NCBI GenBank assembly: GCA_026018925.1
Contig: JAKSZU010000002.1
Coordinates: 10,909,662 to 10,973,661, forward strand
Source: Tupaia tana
Taxonomy: Eukaryota; Chordata; Mammalia; Scandentia; Tupaiidae
DNA: 64,000 bases
Direction: 5' to 3'
Part shown: positions 30,605 to 41,789 of the stretch, in pieces
Layout of the letters: each line of letters opens with the position of its first letter
How positions within the stretch are numbered: the first letter of the stretch is position 1
The notes under the pieces: model-generated
Databases searched by the model: none
Told to the model about the DNA's origin: nothing
Seen by the model: only the letters and a program-made list of their open reading frames with translations
Made by a program: the position numbers and the translations under genes

Positions 30605-30843
30605 TATGTATTTTTTTCCATGTGAAAGAAAGATGATGGAGGGAGGAGAGAGAGGCACGCCCAGCAGGGGCCCCCAAGGTGATCCACTGCAGCCTCAGCC
30701 AGCCCCGATTGCAGGCATGGGAGTGGGTGCACATATATATAGTCTGCATTCACAAGGAGGGCTCAGTACCAGAACCTGGGACCTTACCGTGTGTATTCAG
30801 TATCGTGGAGCACGCATTTCCACTGTGCCACTGCAGTTGGTCC
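30605..30843 (-). mobile_element. SINE-B, antisense
   Basis: 'tgtatttttttccatgtgaaagaaag', a purine-rich tract, 'gccccc aaggtgatccactgcagcctcagccagccccgattgcaggcatggg', 'gagggctcagtaccagaacctgggaccttaccgtg', 'catttccactgtgccactgcagttggtcc'. A young SINE-A landed a few bases beyond its 5' end. Confidence 0.75.
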
Positions 30844-30856
30844 TAAAATGTCTTTT

Positions 30857-30864
30857 TTTTTTGA

Positions 30865-30895
<31 letters not shown>

Positions 30896-31129
30896 GCTAT
30901 AGGGCGCGTACGCTCGCCAGACAGACAGAGACAGAGAGACAGAGAGTGAGAAATCACCCCCCAGAGGAGATGGCCACGCCGCAATCCCTTCTCCTCCGTT
31001 CTCCTCTCAGGATCTTGGGCATGCACGCACACGCGCCCGGCGTGAGCTTAAGCCACCGGGTCTGGGACTCGAACTGTGGTCAACTACGTGGGAGTCCAGC
31101 GACATAGCCGTTACGCTGACTGCTGGTCC
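30857..31129 (-). mobile_element. SINE-A, young copy, antisense, with 15-bp TSD
   Basis: Full-length antisense copy with a 24-T tail complement, 'gctatagggcgcgtacgctcgccagacagacagag', 'aatcaccccccag', 'atgcacgcacacgcgcccggcgtgag', B-box complement 'ggactcgaac' and 'gactgctggtcc'. The TSD CCTAAAATGTCTTTT occurs at 30842-30856 and 31130-31144. Many CpGs are intact. Confidence 0.95.
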
Positions 31130-31144
31130 CCTAAAATGTCTTTT

Positions 31145-32770
31145 AAAGCAGCTTCAAAAGTACCAGGCAGTTGCATTTACTAGAATAAAATTCACGCTCA
31201 CACAGACTTTGGTTCTACCTTATCCGTCATACTTAAATTATGGAGCTCACTGGACATTCTCTCCCAGCAGGCATCTGCAGTTTTCTGTCGTTATCATCAG
31301 TGAAGACGTTTGCCGCTTGCTGTGTTGAAGGCCCTATCATAGGCCTAGGGAAAGGGAGCAGTGATTCATCAAAAAAGACAGAGCGGAAGCCCTACTAGCA
31401 AAGGGCTCATCCTCAACTTCAGACCACATGGTGCAGTCACCCATTCAGCATTCAGGCAATCGGAGAAATACAAGCATGCAGTCCCAAGATGCCCACAGAG
31501 GGGACACCTGACCATCACTCACTGTTATGGAGGGTTACAGTCAGATTCCTTGTGCCAAGAGGGGAAGCTTATTTACCCTCGACTACCGAAACTGTCGTAA
31601 GAGGACCTGGCGAGTGGAACTTTCTTCCCCTCCCACAGCCACGCATGTGCACGCAGACCTTCTCCTGGGTGCTTGGCTGTCATTTCACTTTTCACTGGAG
31701 GTGCTAGACTGGTATGGACAAAATTGTCCCTGTGGACATGCTCGTACCTTCAAAGACCACATGGAGCACTAGTACGACTTCCCCCTACCAGGCACGTGAG
31801 TTCCTCTTACCAGGATAGAAGTGGCCAAGCACAAGAAAAGCCCAGAAAACATAATGATGGAGTCAGCTACAGAGGCAGACCTCTCCCCCACCCCCAAATA
31901 TTCATGGCAAAAACCCACAATAAAAGGAACACTGAGCCCTATTCCTGACGCAGTTACTACCCAGCAACCTGCCCACTCTGACCTCTGAGTGTACTATGAA
32001 GCTTTCCATATGTATCTCTGACTGTGGCTCTAGTTGCATCTTGGGATGAGTCTCTAACCTTAGAGATCTGAGCCCAAGGACCAAGCAGCCCACCACAGTG
32101 CTCTCCAGGTCCCCAACTGATGCGAGAGCCACCTGGAAACATGAAACATTCGAGTGTCTAAACACGAAGGTTGTTTTCTTCCTAAACGCTTATCCCAGGT
32201 GAAATGGGACACAGACGTAAACAACCGTGAGCACACAGTCTGCAACCCCAGAGACGCCACGCACAGGGCAGGGCTGACGTGAAGCCTTCAGAAATGCGGT
32301 TTCCGCAAGTGGAACCTTTTTGCAGGAACAGTCTTCCGATGATATAGATGTCAACAATTCACTTTTTGAGCTTTAATAGGTGCAACACACCTTGGAAGTC
32401 ACACTAGACCTCAAGCAGCTCATAGTCTGGCTAGGGAGGTGAGCTGGACCAAAATCACGTTGCATACCCTGTTTCATGCAAAATGCCGTCGCCAGGAGCA
32501 GCAAGTCCAGGCACAGCTGTGAGAGGTGTTGACAAATAATAAGTGCAAATCAAAAATGACCTAGCAAAAGAGCTTCTCACAGCATGAAGTTGTCGTATTT
32601 TTTAAAAATATATGTTAATATGAGGATGACTTCAGGCTACTGAGAATTTATTGGACAGTTTCCATTCAATGAAGACATGAAAATGCTCGTCGAAGTGTTG
32701 TTCTGCTATACAGTTGGAGATTTTCTCCCCTTCTCGCGTTGCTATTCTGTTTTCTCTGTGCCAGTTGCTA

Positions 32771-32773
<3 letters not shown>
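31145..32773. other. No recognised gene or repeat
   Basis: About 1.6 kb. Several overlapping plus-strand frames of 70-91 codons (31361-31948) and minus-strand ones (31902-32260) exist without a recognisable domain. I do not call them genes. It could be an old DNA transposon or LTR interior that I do not recognise. Confidence 0.4.
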
Positions 32774-32808
<35 letters not shown>

Positions 32809-32816
32809 TGTGTGCA
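32774..32816. repeat. (TG)n microsatellite
   Basis: About 21 TG units with a single interruption (TA). Confidence 0.95.
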
Positions 32817-33599
32817 CACTGCATAATTCCTCAGGGCTTTTTACTCATTAGAAATTTGCAAGAGTTACAAAAGGAATAAAGTGCAGGGTCTATGAACAAG
32901 TACTCAAATCAAAACATATCCTGACTTACATTCTTACCCAACTGTCCCGTCTAGGACCGTAAAAACTATCTACAAAGAAAAACTAATAAAACAAAGCATA
33001 AGTAGTTTACCTCTTGTTAGAATTCCATTTCTTCCCAGCAGTACTTTAAAATGGTCTGTCGGAGCTCATAGCCCCAATATTCAAAGAGCATGAAAATAAA
33101 CCACGCCAAGTCTGCCCATCACTGTCCGAGCCTCGCACACCAGCGCATTTACTAACAGTGACGGCACCTTGCCATCTTACTAACACGCATTGGTGGAGGC
33201 CATGTTCCAGGCACCAGGCTGAATGTTCATGCAGATTTCATTACTTAGGGCCAAGTGGGAGAGAGTGTAGGAAAGGAAATTTGGGGAAAAATCTAGAGAG
33301 GTAAGATATTTGTGGGACACAGATGTGGTTTATTATTTGTTGATGAGGACGTGTATAGTATTCTCAACGGGGCTGGGCTGAGGAGTATATCATGCTGGGT
33401 AAAGTCTCTTTACAATCTAAATGATGAATAGTGATTAAATGTATAAATAATAATTTAAATAAATAAAATACTTAGGACCACTCTCAATGTCCAAACTCCA
33501 GAACAGGTGGATTTAACTGACATTATTGAGAAAGAGTAGGTGTCCTTTGTCCTTTGTTATTTAAAATTTGCTACACAAAGTACAGGGAGAAAATATACA
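32817..33599. other. No recognised gene or repeat
   Basis: About 780 bp. 33190-33260 has a weak MIR-like look ('ccaggcaccaggctgaatgttcatgcagatttcatta'). Otherwise unclassified. Confidence 0.4.
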
Positions 33600-33875
33600 T
33601 ACTGACACACACATATTTGAGCAACTTTTTATTTTGGAATAATTTTAGAATCACTAAAAAGTTGCAAAATAGTATAGAGAATGTCCATATTTCCCTCTCC
33701 CACCATCCTCTAATGCTAATGTCTTATATATGTGTCACAACTAGGAGATGAACACTGGTACAATTCTGTGAACACACTTTACTCAGGTTTCATCAGTTGT
33801 CCCACTCTGGACTTTATCCTGAGGAACCACCTATTTTTGGATAATGTATATTTCTTATACTCTGCCTTCTCTGAA
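33600..33875 (+). mobile_element. L1 3'UTR fragment (L1M-type)
   Basis: 'ttttagaatcactaaaaagttgcaaaatagtatagagaatgtccatatttccctc..ccaccatcctctaatgctaatgtctta' and 'gagatgaacactggtacaattc...ctcaggtttcatcagttgtcccact' match a well-known old L1 3'UTR block, sense. Confidence 0.75.
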
Positions 33876-33954
33876 TTCATGCAACTAAATCAGGAAACAG
33901 AAAGATCGAGAGCAAAGGGTACTTATATGATTAACCTTATCATTCATTTGTGGA

Positions 33955-34035
33955 GCTGACCTAAAGCACGGAGAAGTTAATCAAGTGGCTTGAAGTCACA
34001 CAGCCCGTAGCTGAGCTAAAATCCAGACAAAGTAC
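33955..34035 (+). repeat. MIR-like fragment
   Basis: 'gcacggagaagttaatcaagtggcttgaagtcacacagcccgtagctgagctaaaatccag' corresponds to the MIR core and 3' side. Confidence 0.7.
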
Positions 34036-34394
34036 AGCGAGGACCCCCATTGCCACCCTCCTACCGTGACCGAGGTGATCGCATAGATTCAGAGCCAGAT
34101 ACAGAATGCACAGACAGCGAGTGTCCTAGGCGTGGGCAGCAGAGGGTCTCTGCTGTGAGGATTCAGCACTGATTTTGCAGCCGGAAAGCAGCTTGACCTC
34201 GGAAGTAGACAACGCAGAAACCAAAGCACGTGGGTGTTTTCCAATCAACTTAACTTTCTAAACCGGAGCTGGCAAGATTCGGGCTGTGGGCCACAGTTTG
34301 ATGACCCCTGATGTTCCACTAATAAACAAGCATGTGATATTAACAGTGACGCTGACCTTCCACTTAGGTCCGGGAACTGTTCACATGAAATGAC

Positions 34395-34565
34395 TCCATG
34401 AGCTCTTAAAAACTTCATGTGGGGTGGGTACTGCAGCAATCCCATCGTCCAGGAACTGGAGGCACGGAATGTAAGGCCCCTTGCCCAGGCCACACAGCCA
34501 GTCATGAACTGAGCCGGGATTCGGGGCCAGGCCGCTGCGCCCTCAGCAGAGCATGGTCCTCGCCA
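34395..34565 (+). repeat. MIR SINE, sense
   Basis: 'ccatgagctcttaaaaacttcatgtggggtgggtactgcagcaatcccat', 'gaactggaggcacggaatgtaaggccccttgcccaggccacacagccagtcatgaactgagccgggattcgggg'. The order and core are those of MIR. Confidence 0.78.
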
Positions 34566-34667
34566 GCTCAGGTGCACTCCCTAAGGACTGCTGTGCTCAG
34601 CCGTGGGTGCACTTTCTTCCCACCTGGGGCACTCCAAAAGCATGTGGATGCTGTCATAGCTTGAACT

Positions 34668-35040
34668 GTGTCCCCTCCCACCGCATGTCCCAACGCTGAA
34701 GCCCTAAGTCCTAGTACTTCAGAGTGTGGCTGTATTTGAAGACAGGGCAGTAACTGAGGGAATTCAGGAAAACGAGGCCACACGGTGGGTCCTAACCCAT
34801 TATGACTGGTGTCCTTCTGAGAAGAGGAGCTCAGGACACAACACAGAGAAGAAAGTGTGAGGACACAGCGAGGAGGCAGCCATCTACAAGCCAAAGAGAG
34901 AGGCCTAAAGACAAAGCAAATCTGCTGACAGTTCCATCTCGGACATCTGGCCTCTAGAATTGTGAGAAAATAAATTTCTGTCCTTGAAGCCACCTGGTCC
35001 AGGGTACTTAGTTATGATGGCCCTCCTGAACTAATACAGA
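34668..35040 (+). mobile_element. ERVL/MaLR-type LTR, sense
   Basis: 'gcttgaactgtgtcccctcccacc', 'ctgaagccctaagtcctagtacttcagagtgtggctgtatttgaagacagggc', 'ggtcctaacccattatgactggtgtccttctgagaagagg', 'tctacaagccaaagagagaggcc', 'ctctagaattgtgagaaaataaatttctg' and 'ctgaactaatacaga'. About 370 bp and almost complete. Confidence 0.78.
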
Positions 35041-35945
35041 CGCCCAGGCTCTCTGGAATCACTAAACTCAGACTCTCTGGGATGAGCCCTAGGCCTCCTT
35101 ACTTACTTTCAGCTCTCCATAGGGTTTTAGTAAGCAGGAGCAATCATTCCTGTCATGCATTCCCTTAAACTAGTGAATTGTGCTAGGCTGCTAGTGAGGC
35201 TCAGTGTGCCTCTCCACGCTCGTGTGCATCCTTCATTTGCACCAGTTTTCTTGGTGGTAACTTGGTTTGCTTGACTCTTACTGGGGGTTCTTTTCAGGGA
35301 ACACCAGCTAGCTCAGATCACGGGCCTGCATGTGCTCGGCATGTTTAAGGAGTCCTAGAAATGACCCCAGGACCCCTGTGGGGTATGTGGGTTGTCACAC
35401 CACCACATGTCCCCCCTGGCTCCCTGCTGAGGTTTCCTATCAATAGACCAATGGAGAGTTCTATTATGGAAACTGGTGAACAAAATAAAAGATGTGAAAA
35501 CCAGAATCTGTCACTTTTCCAGCAATGAAACTGCCTTTACTTTGTATTTTATAGTACAAATAATTGGCAAAATGTTACCTATGTTATGCTGAATATGATG
35601 GCATTTTAGTGAAGTTGTGCCTTGATTCATTTGATCTCTCTGTCTTACATAATGTGAAATCAGAAAAAATGCTCCACTTTTGTTTTCTAGTCACCTTGAA
35701 ATTATGAAAGTCAAAATAAATCCAGTTGTCTGGAAAATGTGTCTGTTTCAAACTATTCAATGAGCCATTTAAAGCTTTGCAGATCATTAAGTGTCTCCCT
35801 CCATAAAACCTGATTCTTCAATTAAATTTCTATTTCAGGCTTTGCTGTCCAAACAGTATTGTACTTATTTAGTGTAATAGAAATTAAAACAGAAATATTT
35901 ATTCCAGAAAATATAAAGGTATGAGATGCGTTTCAGAACAAATAA
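35041..35945. other. No recognised gene or repeat
   Basis: About 900 bp, unclassified. AT-rich after 35520. No supported exon. Confidence 0.4.
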
Positions 35946-36014
35946 GCATGCATGCACACGTGTGCACGTGCGCGTGTGTGCGCGCGCGCACGCGCGCGCG
36001 CGCACACACACACA
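35946..36014. repeat. 69-bp strictly alternating purine-pyrimidine tract
   Basis: From GCATGCATGCACACG to CACACACACA every step alternates purine and pyrimidine. It includes (GC)n runs and the self-complementary stretch around 35978-36008. This is a strong Z-DNA candidate by sequence rule, and also a mixed CA/CG microsatellite. Confidence 0.9.
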
Positions 36015-37159
36015 ATCACATAGACTCACAGACCCTGAGGAGTTAATGCAGCTGGTTCTCTTTGTTTTCTGACTGCCAAACAAGGTTCTCTGCTGAACAT
36101 ACTGCAAATCTAACATCATGGTTCTAGGTTTTCACAGTGTATTTTACCTTCCTTCCAGTTGAGAATGTTGTACCTACAAATACATGTTTCCAAGGAGCCT
36201 ACTTCAATTCCTACAATATTCCCTTTAGTAACATTGAATCCTTAAACATCTGTTAAAAGTCAGGTGCATTAAGCTGTAACAGCATAATAGGGTTGGGATC
36301 TGTGGAAATTTATCAAACAAATTAACATTATTGACTTTTAAGCAGACACTGTAGAGAGTTGTGAGGGATATCACCAGGCTTTCGTAAAAGCCACGTCGCG
36401 CTGTGGAACAGAAGAAGCTGCAGATATTGAATGCTCCTGGTGGAGTGAAGTAGCATGGCACGTTAAAAGCATCTGAGATATTGCAAGGCCAGGAGCAATG
36501 CGCTTTCTATTGCCAAATGAATCTTCTAAAGAAAGAGCAGGGCTTTCTCGCTGCTTCGGAGGGCGTGTTCGTTCCCTGAAACCGTCGTAATTGAATTACA
36601 GTGCTCCGTGTGTGCTCACGTGAGCCCGCCTAGATGACAGAGTCGTTGAACTCGATTTTCCTAACGTGGGGCTGAGAGGCAGGTGGAGGGGCAGCTGCCT
36701 GCATGGCCTGAGGGTGAAATGTCCCTTGTCAGATTAATTGAAGTATTATGGGCAAAGCCAGGGTGCAGAAAATGTGTACACGAATGCACGTGCCAGGGCA
36801 GTGGGCTTCTCTCAGCTGAAGAACCTCAGATCCACACAGATCCCGCCTTCCCCTAAGACTCCAGACACTTTCTGGGAATCATGACAGTGAGTGAGCTGTC
36901 TTTACTGACAGGAATAGGCTGTGATCCTTAGGTGAGTCACAATGGGGACGTGGATGTCCCTGACAAGGGAGAGGCAGGTAAACACACACCTTGTCAGCCT
37001 TTAACCTTGGGGTCTGGATGAGCTGGGTAAACAGAGTTTGTTAACAACTTCCCAGCAGACGGCTGAGGTGCAGGTCGTCTCCTTGAAGGCGGAGGGCATG
37101 GCAGTGGAGGGGGTTCTCGGGCTGAGTGGGACCTTAGCAAGCGGATAATGCTAGGACCC
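36015..37159. other. Repeat-free stretch, no gene recognised
   Basis: About 1.1 kb of unique-looking DNA. 36380-36640 is CpG-retaining in places ('gtcgcgctg', 'gcttcggagggcgtg', 'aaaccgtcgtaattgaattac') and could be constrained, but no coding frame or splice context is convincing. Confidence 0.4.
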
Positions 37160-37350
37160 CAGCTGTGTGTAAGGACTGGGCTCAGCACGCTTCCTGGAGC
37201 ATCTCATATTATTCTAACAGCAACCTTCCCATCTTGTAGACAAGAGGTACAGTCTCAGCAACATTAAGCAACTCACCACATTGCACACAGCCAGTGAGCA
37301 CTGGGGTGTGTCCAAAGCCTAACAGTCAGATAGGCTCCTAAATTTTACTC
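37160..37350 (+). repeat. MIR SINE, sense
   Basis: 'tgtgtaaggactgggctcagcacgcttcctggagcatctcatattattctaacagcaacc', 'agacaagaggtacagtctcagcaacattaagcaactcaccacattgcacacagccagtgagcactgg'. Diverged MIR. Confidence 0.75.
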
Positions 37351-37737
37351 TACGCTTCTCAGGAGGGGGCACGAGGACAAAGGGACTGATGGGGGTCGTT
37401 CGGACATGGGGATGGAGGGGCCTGAGGCTGGCTGGCTGCTCCTTTGGGTCTGGTCTTTCCAGAAGAGAGTCACTACAATTTACCAAGAGAGTACCCACCT
37501 GGGGCCCAAGAAATCTAGATTTTTCCCATCACAGGTTGTCCCCACATTACTAGGCCTCAGTCAGATAACAGAACTCAAAGAAGTCCAATTAATTTACAAA
37601 TGTTAGTGCTCTTCTGTTTTAATACTTTTTCATAATGAAGAGAAAGGAGTGAAAGAGGGCTTAGTGGCTGGCATTGCCTTAAGAACTTTCATACCCATCT
37701 TACCTTCGAGCCATCCCCCAGCTAATATCTTTTTTAA
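37351..37737. other. No recognised gene or repeat
   Basis: About 390 bp, unclassified. Confidence 0.4.
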
Positions 37738-37972
37738 AATACATTTTTGGTATAGGGCATATGTACTTTCCAGAGAGACAGAGACAGAAAGCGAGAAATC
37801 ACACCCCAGGGTGATGGCCATGCTTCAATCCCTTTCCTCCATTCTTCTCTGGGATTTTGGGCACACACACACACACGTGCCCAGTGTGTTTTAAACCGCC
37901 ATGTCTGGGACTTGAACTGTGGTTGACCACATGGGCGTCCAGTGCCTTAACCACCACACCATTTGTTGGCGT
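37738..37972 (-). mobile_element. SINE-A, antisense
   Basis: 'acatttttggtatagggcatatgtactttccagag', 'gaaagcgagaaatcacaccccagg', 'gggattttgggcacacacac', 'tctgggacttgaactgtggttgaccacatggg', 'accacaccatttgttggc'. A (CA)n expansion lies at 37861-37876. Confidence 0.85.
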
Positions 37973-38249
37973 CCATCTAAAGTTGAAGCTGAGGCCAGGA
38001 CAGCAACTGTTAAGTGCGGCAGATGATAATGCCAATGTTCCTTCCTCAAGGCCATCATTGCAAAGGTGGCCCACCCAGGATCTGGAAAAGACCTTGGAAG
38101 TCGTCTCTGACCTCCTTGAAGGGGATACCAAGGCCAATAGTACCGGATAATTTACTAAACCCAAATTCTGACGAAGTAGCAAAACAGAAAGCAGGTTTCT
38201 GATTCCCAAACCAGAGCTCTTTCGTTTATGCTGGGGTAAATAAGGTGAA

Positions 38250-38250
<1 letters not shown>

Positions 38251-38284
<34 letters not shown>
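38251..38284. repeat. Poly(A) run
   Basis: 34 A residues followed by TAAAAAAAGG. No SINE or pseudogene body was recognised just upstream ('gctggggtaaataaggtgaac'), so its source is unclear. Confidence 0.9.
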
Positions 38285-38286
<2 letters not shown>

Positions 38287-40974
38287 AAAAAAGGCCTGCT
38301 AGAAAATTTAAGAACCAAACAGAAATCATTTTGGAATATAGTCCAATTGCTTCTTTCCATAACTGACTATAATCAAAGAACAGGTAGACTCCTGTCTCAA
38401 TGAATACTGTTAGAACATCTGGCTTGTAAAATGAGGCTATTTACATGTGCTGACAGATGGTCCACAGTGAAAATGCTTTGCTAGTCTGATTACAACAAAT
38501 CCTAATAAACCCAGTCCTCCGTCAGGTGCCTTCCCTGGCCCCCAGTCTTTTGAGAGGCGGTCTCTGTTATGAGGACAATGGCGTGCAGGCCTTTGTCAGT
38601 AACAGGCCACACAACTGAGTGTAATCTAATGTTCGATTTCAAAGGCTACCACATTCTACGCAGAACTACCTTTCTTTGCTTTTAGTTTGCTGCTTTTTTC
38701 ATGGCAGAAGAGCCCTGCAGGGAAGAAAGTAGAGAGCTACACAGGCAGTAAAAATGGGGAGCCCCAAGGTCCCCAGCAGGGAGAAGGGAAGGGACAACGT
38801 CAGGCTACACTGGTGGGTGATGGATGATCACGGAGAACTCAACACTGCTAGTAACACATTTTCCCGGACAGTCCTAAAAGAGCTCTGTCTAAAAGTAAAG
38901 CAAATACGTTAATGCTGTTTAAGCATTGCGTAACTGTGCGGAGGAAGAAAACCTCTGAGGATAAGCTCGTGTGTGCTCACAAAGGGCCAGTGTTGGCAGA
39001 TGCTTCTTCATGTTCCCAGGACTCCATCCATGGGCCCTGGACCCTCCCACCACATTCTGCTAGTCCTCGTCATCCTGTGCTCTCTCTGGAGCGTGAGCTG
39101 CCATCGGGAACCTTCCCAGGCACTGAGGGCAGGTCATTGGACCGAGAGCATGTGGAGCTGAAGGCAGGGCTGCTCTGGGCTCTGCTATGGCTCCTCCACA
39201 CCAGCACAGGATGGCCCACGGCAGGGGACCTGTCTCTGCCTGTGTCTAATGACAGTGTCTATGGGTGATGCCTATTTTTGCCACCCTGCCCTGATCTGTG
39301 GGCCAGGAAGATGGGAGGAAGGGCTGGCAGAGGACAGAAGACCAAGGGGAGTGGAGGCTCTTCCCACTGACTGCACGTGGTGGCTGCCCACTTTGGAGAC
39401 CTTAGGCCAGACCTCTTCGAAAAGAACATCCCCGTCCTTCCAGATGCTGCTGCTACGGAATACTATCTGTGCGGGGGCGATGTCAGTGAGGATGATGGCG
39501 CATTCCTCAACGAACACATAGAGGTGTCCCTGTGACAACATTTCCTCTGACCTAAATGGTTGCAATGAAAGTCACTTGTCCCTCGTTTGGAATGCCCGTG
39601 AGAGTGACGGCAGTACTGAAGAGCAAAGTACAAAGGCAAGACTCTGAAGGCGGATCGTTCGAGATTCTGGTGTAAAAGCCTCAACTCCATATGGGATGAT
39701 TTTAAGCTTCTGTTTGACCTCTAGAGGGCTGTAGGAGCCAGGACGGGAGCCCACGTCAAGAAAGGCGGAGACGCGTGAGAGGTGTGCGGGCAGCCTGTGC
39801 GGCCGTGTCTGCTCATGCTGATTTCCGACGAGGTTTTGCGGAAGAATGACGCCTGTTACCAGAAGTGCCATGGCATCACATAAAACGCCTCATCGGAGTT
39901 TATCAGCCCCCGCCACAGCGTGAAGCACCTCGGCAGGGCTGGTGGAGCACGACCTCGTAAACGGCTGGAAATGAAGCTTCAAGTAAACCTCTGCTGGTGG
40001 AAGAGGTAAGATGCTTTTATAAACCACTAAATCATGCTGGAATTGGAAGTGAGTCTATCGAGAATCTTCAGTTTTTTAAGAGTTATTCACTCACATAAGA
40101 AATGTTCGGAGGCCCCCTTTACCTCACAGACACCAGCCATCAGCCATCCCTGTGGCCACTTAAGTGTGCCAGCTGGAACAGGAGAGCGCATCGCCCAGGG
40201 AGGGAGGTTACGTAATCGGAACCCATTTCATTACCATAAATCAATGTCGAGTGGCTGCAATACATTTTCTCTGATTAAACTGTCAAGGACAAAATCATAT
40301 AAGAACAACGATTTTTATTCCTGCAGCAAAAAAGGAGGAAAAGAAAAAATAATGGAAATATCTATGTAACTCAATGTCTGTGGGCCCCAACTTGTAACTC
40401 AGAAGAAAGAAAACGAAGCCAGCCGACTGCACCTCATTCCACGCTGTCTAGCAGACTGCCTTCCTCTTCCCACAAAGCACTGCCACACTCTCTCCTCTCC
40501 CTCCCCAGCCCTGCTGTCAACTCTGAAGAAATGCTGAAAAGCACCCCTTTAGGCGGCAGAGTTTACTTGAGGAAGAAATTCAAATAGGACTGTTTCTCCT
40601 TTTCCCAATTTAAAACAGAATAAAACTTACGGGTGTGCGTGTGCGAAAAGGCAGCCCTGGAAACACCCTGGTTTAGAGGTTGAGCTTCTGGCCTCAGAAC
40701 AAGCTGCTTTGGGCCTGGAGGCAGAATGTGGGGGAGGTCGCAGAGGGGCTTGGCCTGATTCTGGATGACTGATTCCAAGGGAGGGAGGGCTGCTCGGACT
40801 CCAGGGTTTCAAGACCAGAGCTGGTTTTGCACACTCTGCAACTGTGTTTTGTTTCTGCTTTTATGATTCTATTCCCTGGTTGGGCCAAGGTACTTCTTTC
40901 CAGTCCAGGGTCGAACATGCCTTGCAGTAATAACCGCTAGGCCTTACAGTTTTGATTACATTCGCCTCTGATTT
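38285..40974. other. No recognised gene or repeat
   Basis: About 2.7 kb. Parts near 39590-39720 have a faint MIR texture. Short frames up to 118 codons (38912-39268 plus) lack any domain. No exon was supported. Confidence 0.4.
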
Positions 40975-41130
40975 TTCTTAAACAATCATTTCTATCTATT
41001 TGTTCCCATTTTACAAATGAGACAGGGGTTCAGACAGTGACCTGTCTAAGGTCACATGCCAAGAAGTCTGAGAGTCGGGACTTGAAATCCCAAATCTGTA
41101 AAGTCAGAGCTCCTTCTAGTTTGTGCTGAG
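40975..41130 (+). repeat. MIR SINE, sense
   Basis: 'tatttgttcccattttacaaatgagacaggggttcagacagtgacctgtctaaggtcacatgccaagaagtctgagagtcgggacttgaaatcccaaatc' is a good MIR core and 3' part. Confidence 0.85.
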
Positions 41131-41189
41131 GTCAAATGACCATCAAGTCAGAAAGGACCAGGTATTACATCTTGAAAAGAAATTATTTT

Positions 41190-41353
41190 TAAAGATTTTA
41201 AAAATAATTATTTAATTAAATTAATTATTCTTCTTCAATTTGACCAGAGAGCGACAGAAAGAGAGTGAGAAAGCAAGTTACCAGGTCAGGGACTTGAACC
41301 ACAGTTGACCATGTGGAAGTCCAGTGGCTTAACCACCATACCACCGGCTGACC
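41190..41353 (-). mobile_element. SINE-C, antisense
   Basis: A/T tail, 'caatttgaccagagagcgacag', 'gagtgagaaagcaagttaccaggtcagggacttgaaccacagttgaccatgtgg', 'accaccataccaccggctgac'. Imperfect flanking repeats 'ttgaaaagaaattatt' and 'ctgaaaagtaattctt' suggest a decayed TSD. Confidence 0.85.
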
Positions 41354-41753
41354 TGAAAAGTAATTCTTGAAGATGTCTCCTGCTTTGGGGATGATAATGG
41401 CAACTGGTGTGTGTGTGTGCGTTTAGCCACAGTTTCCTCTGTCTTGGCTGGCCCTTCCCCAAGGAGAGTCACCAGGGAGCAGGAACACTTCCGGCCTCTC
41501 TCCTGCTGCTTGTCCCCTCTTCCCCAAGAGACCAGGAATGAGTGTTACTGACAAATTCGGAGAGGGAGTAGCTTTAACGCCCAAACTGGCTGGTCTGCCT
41601 CTCCATGGAATATATGTGATAGGTATCCCTGCTCCTACCCCACCCCCACGATGGAGAGGGAAGGTTGTGGTGTCTGCCCTACCCGGGATTTGAGTGGGGT
41701 TCCAGTACTAGCCACCAATACTAGTGGTGTATCTTTGTATGTTCTCCATTATC

Positions 41754-41755
<2 letters not shown>
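41354..41755. other. No recognised gene or repeat
   Basis: About 400 bp. A short (TG)n lies at 41407-41420. Confidence 0.4.

Positions 41756-41786
<31 letters not shown>
41756..41786. repeat. Poly(T) run
   Basis: 31 T residues. The following 'aagtactaatcacc' does not match a SINE-A, B or C in antisense, so the parent element is unknown. Confidence 0.9.
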
Positions 41787-41789
<3 letters not shown>

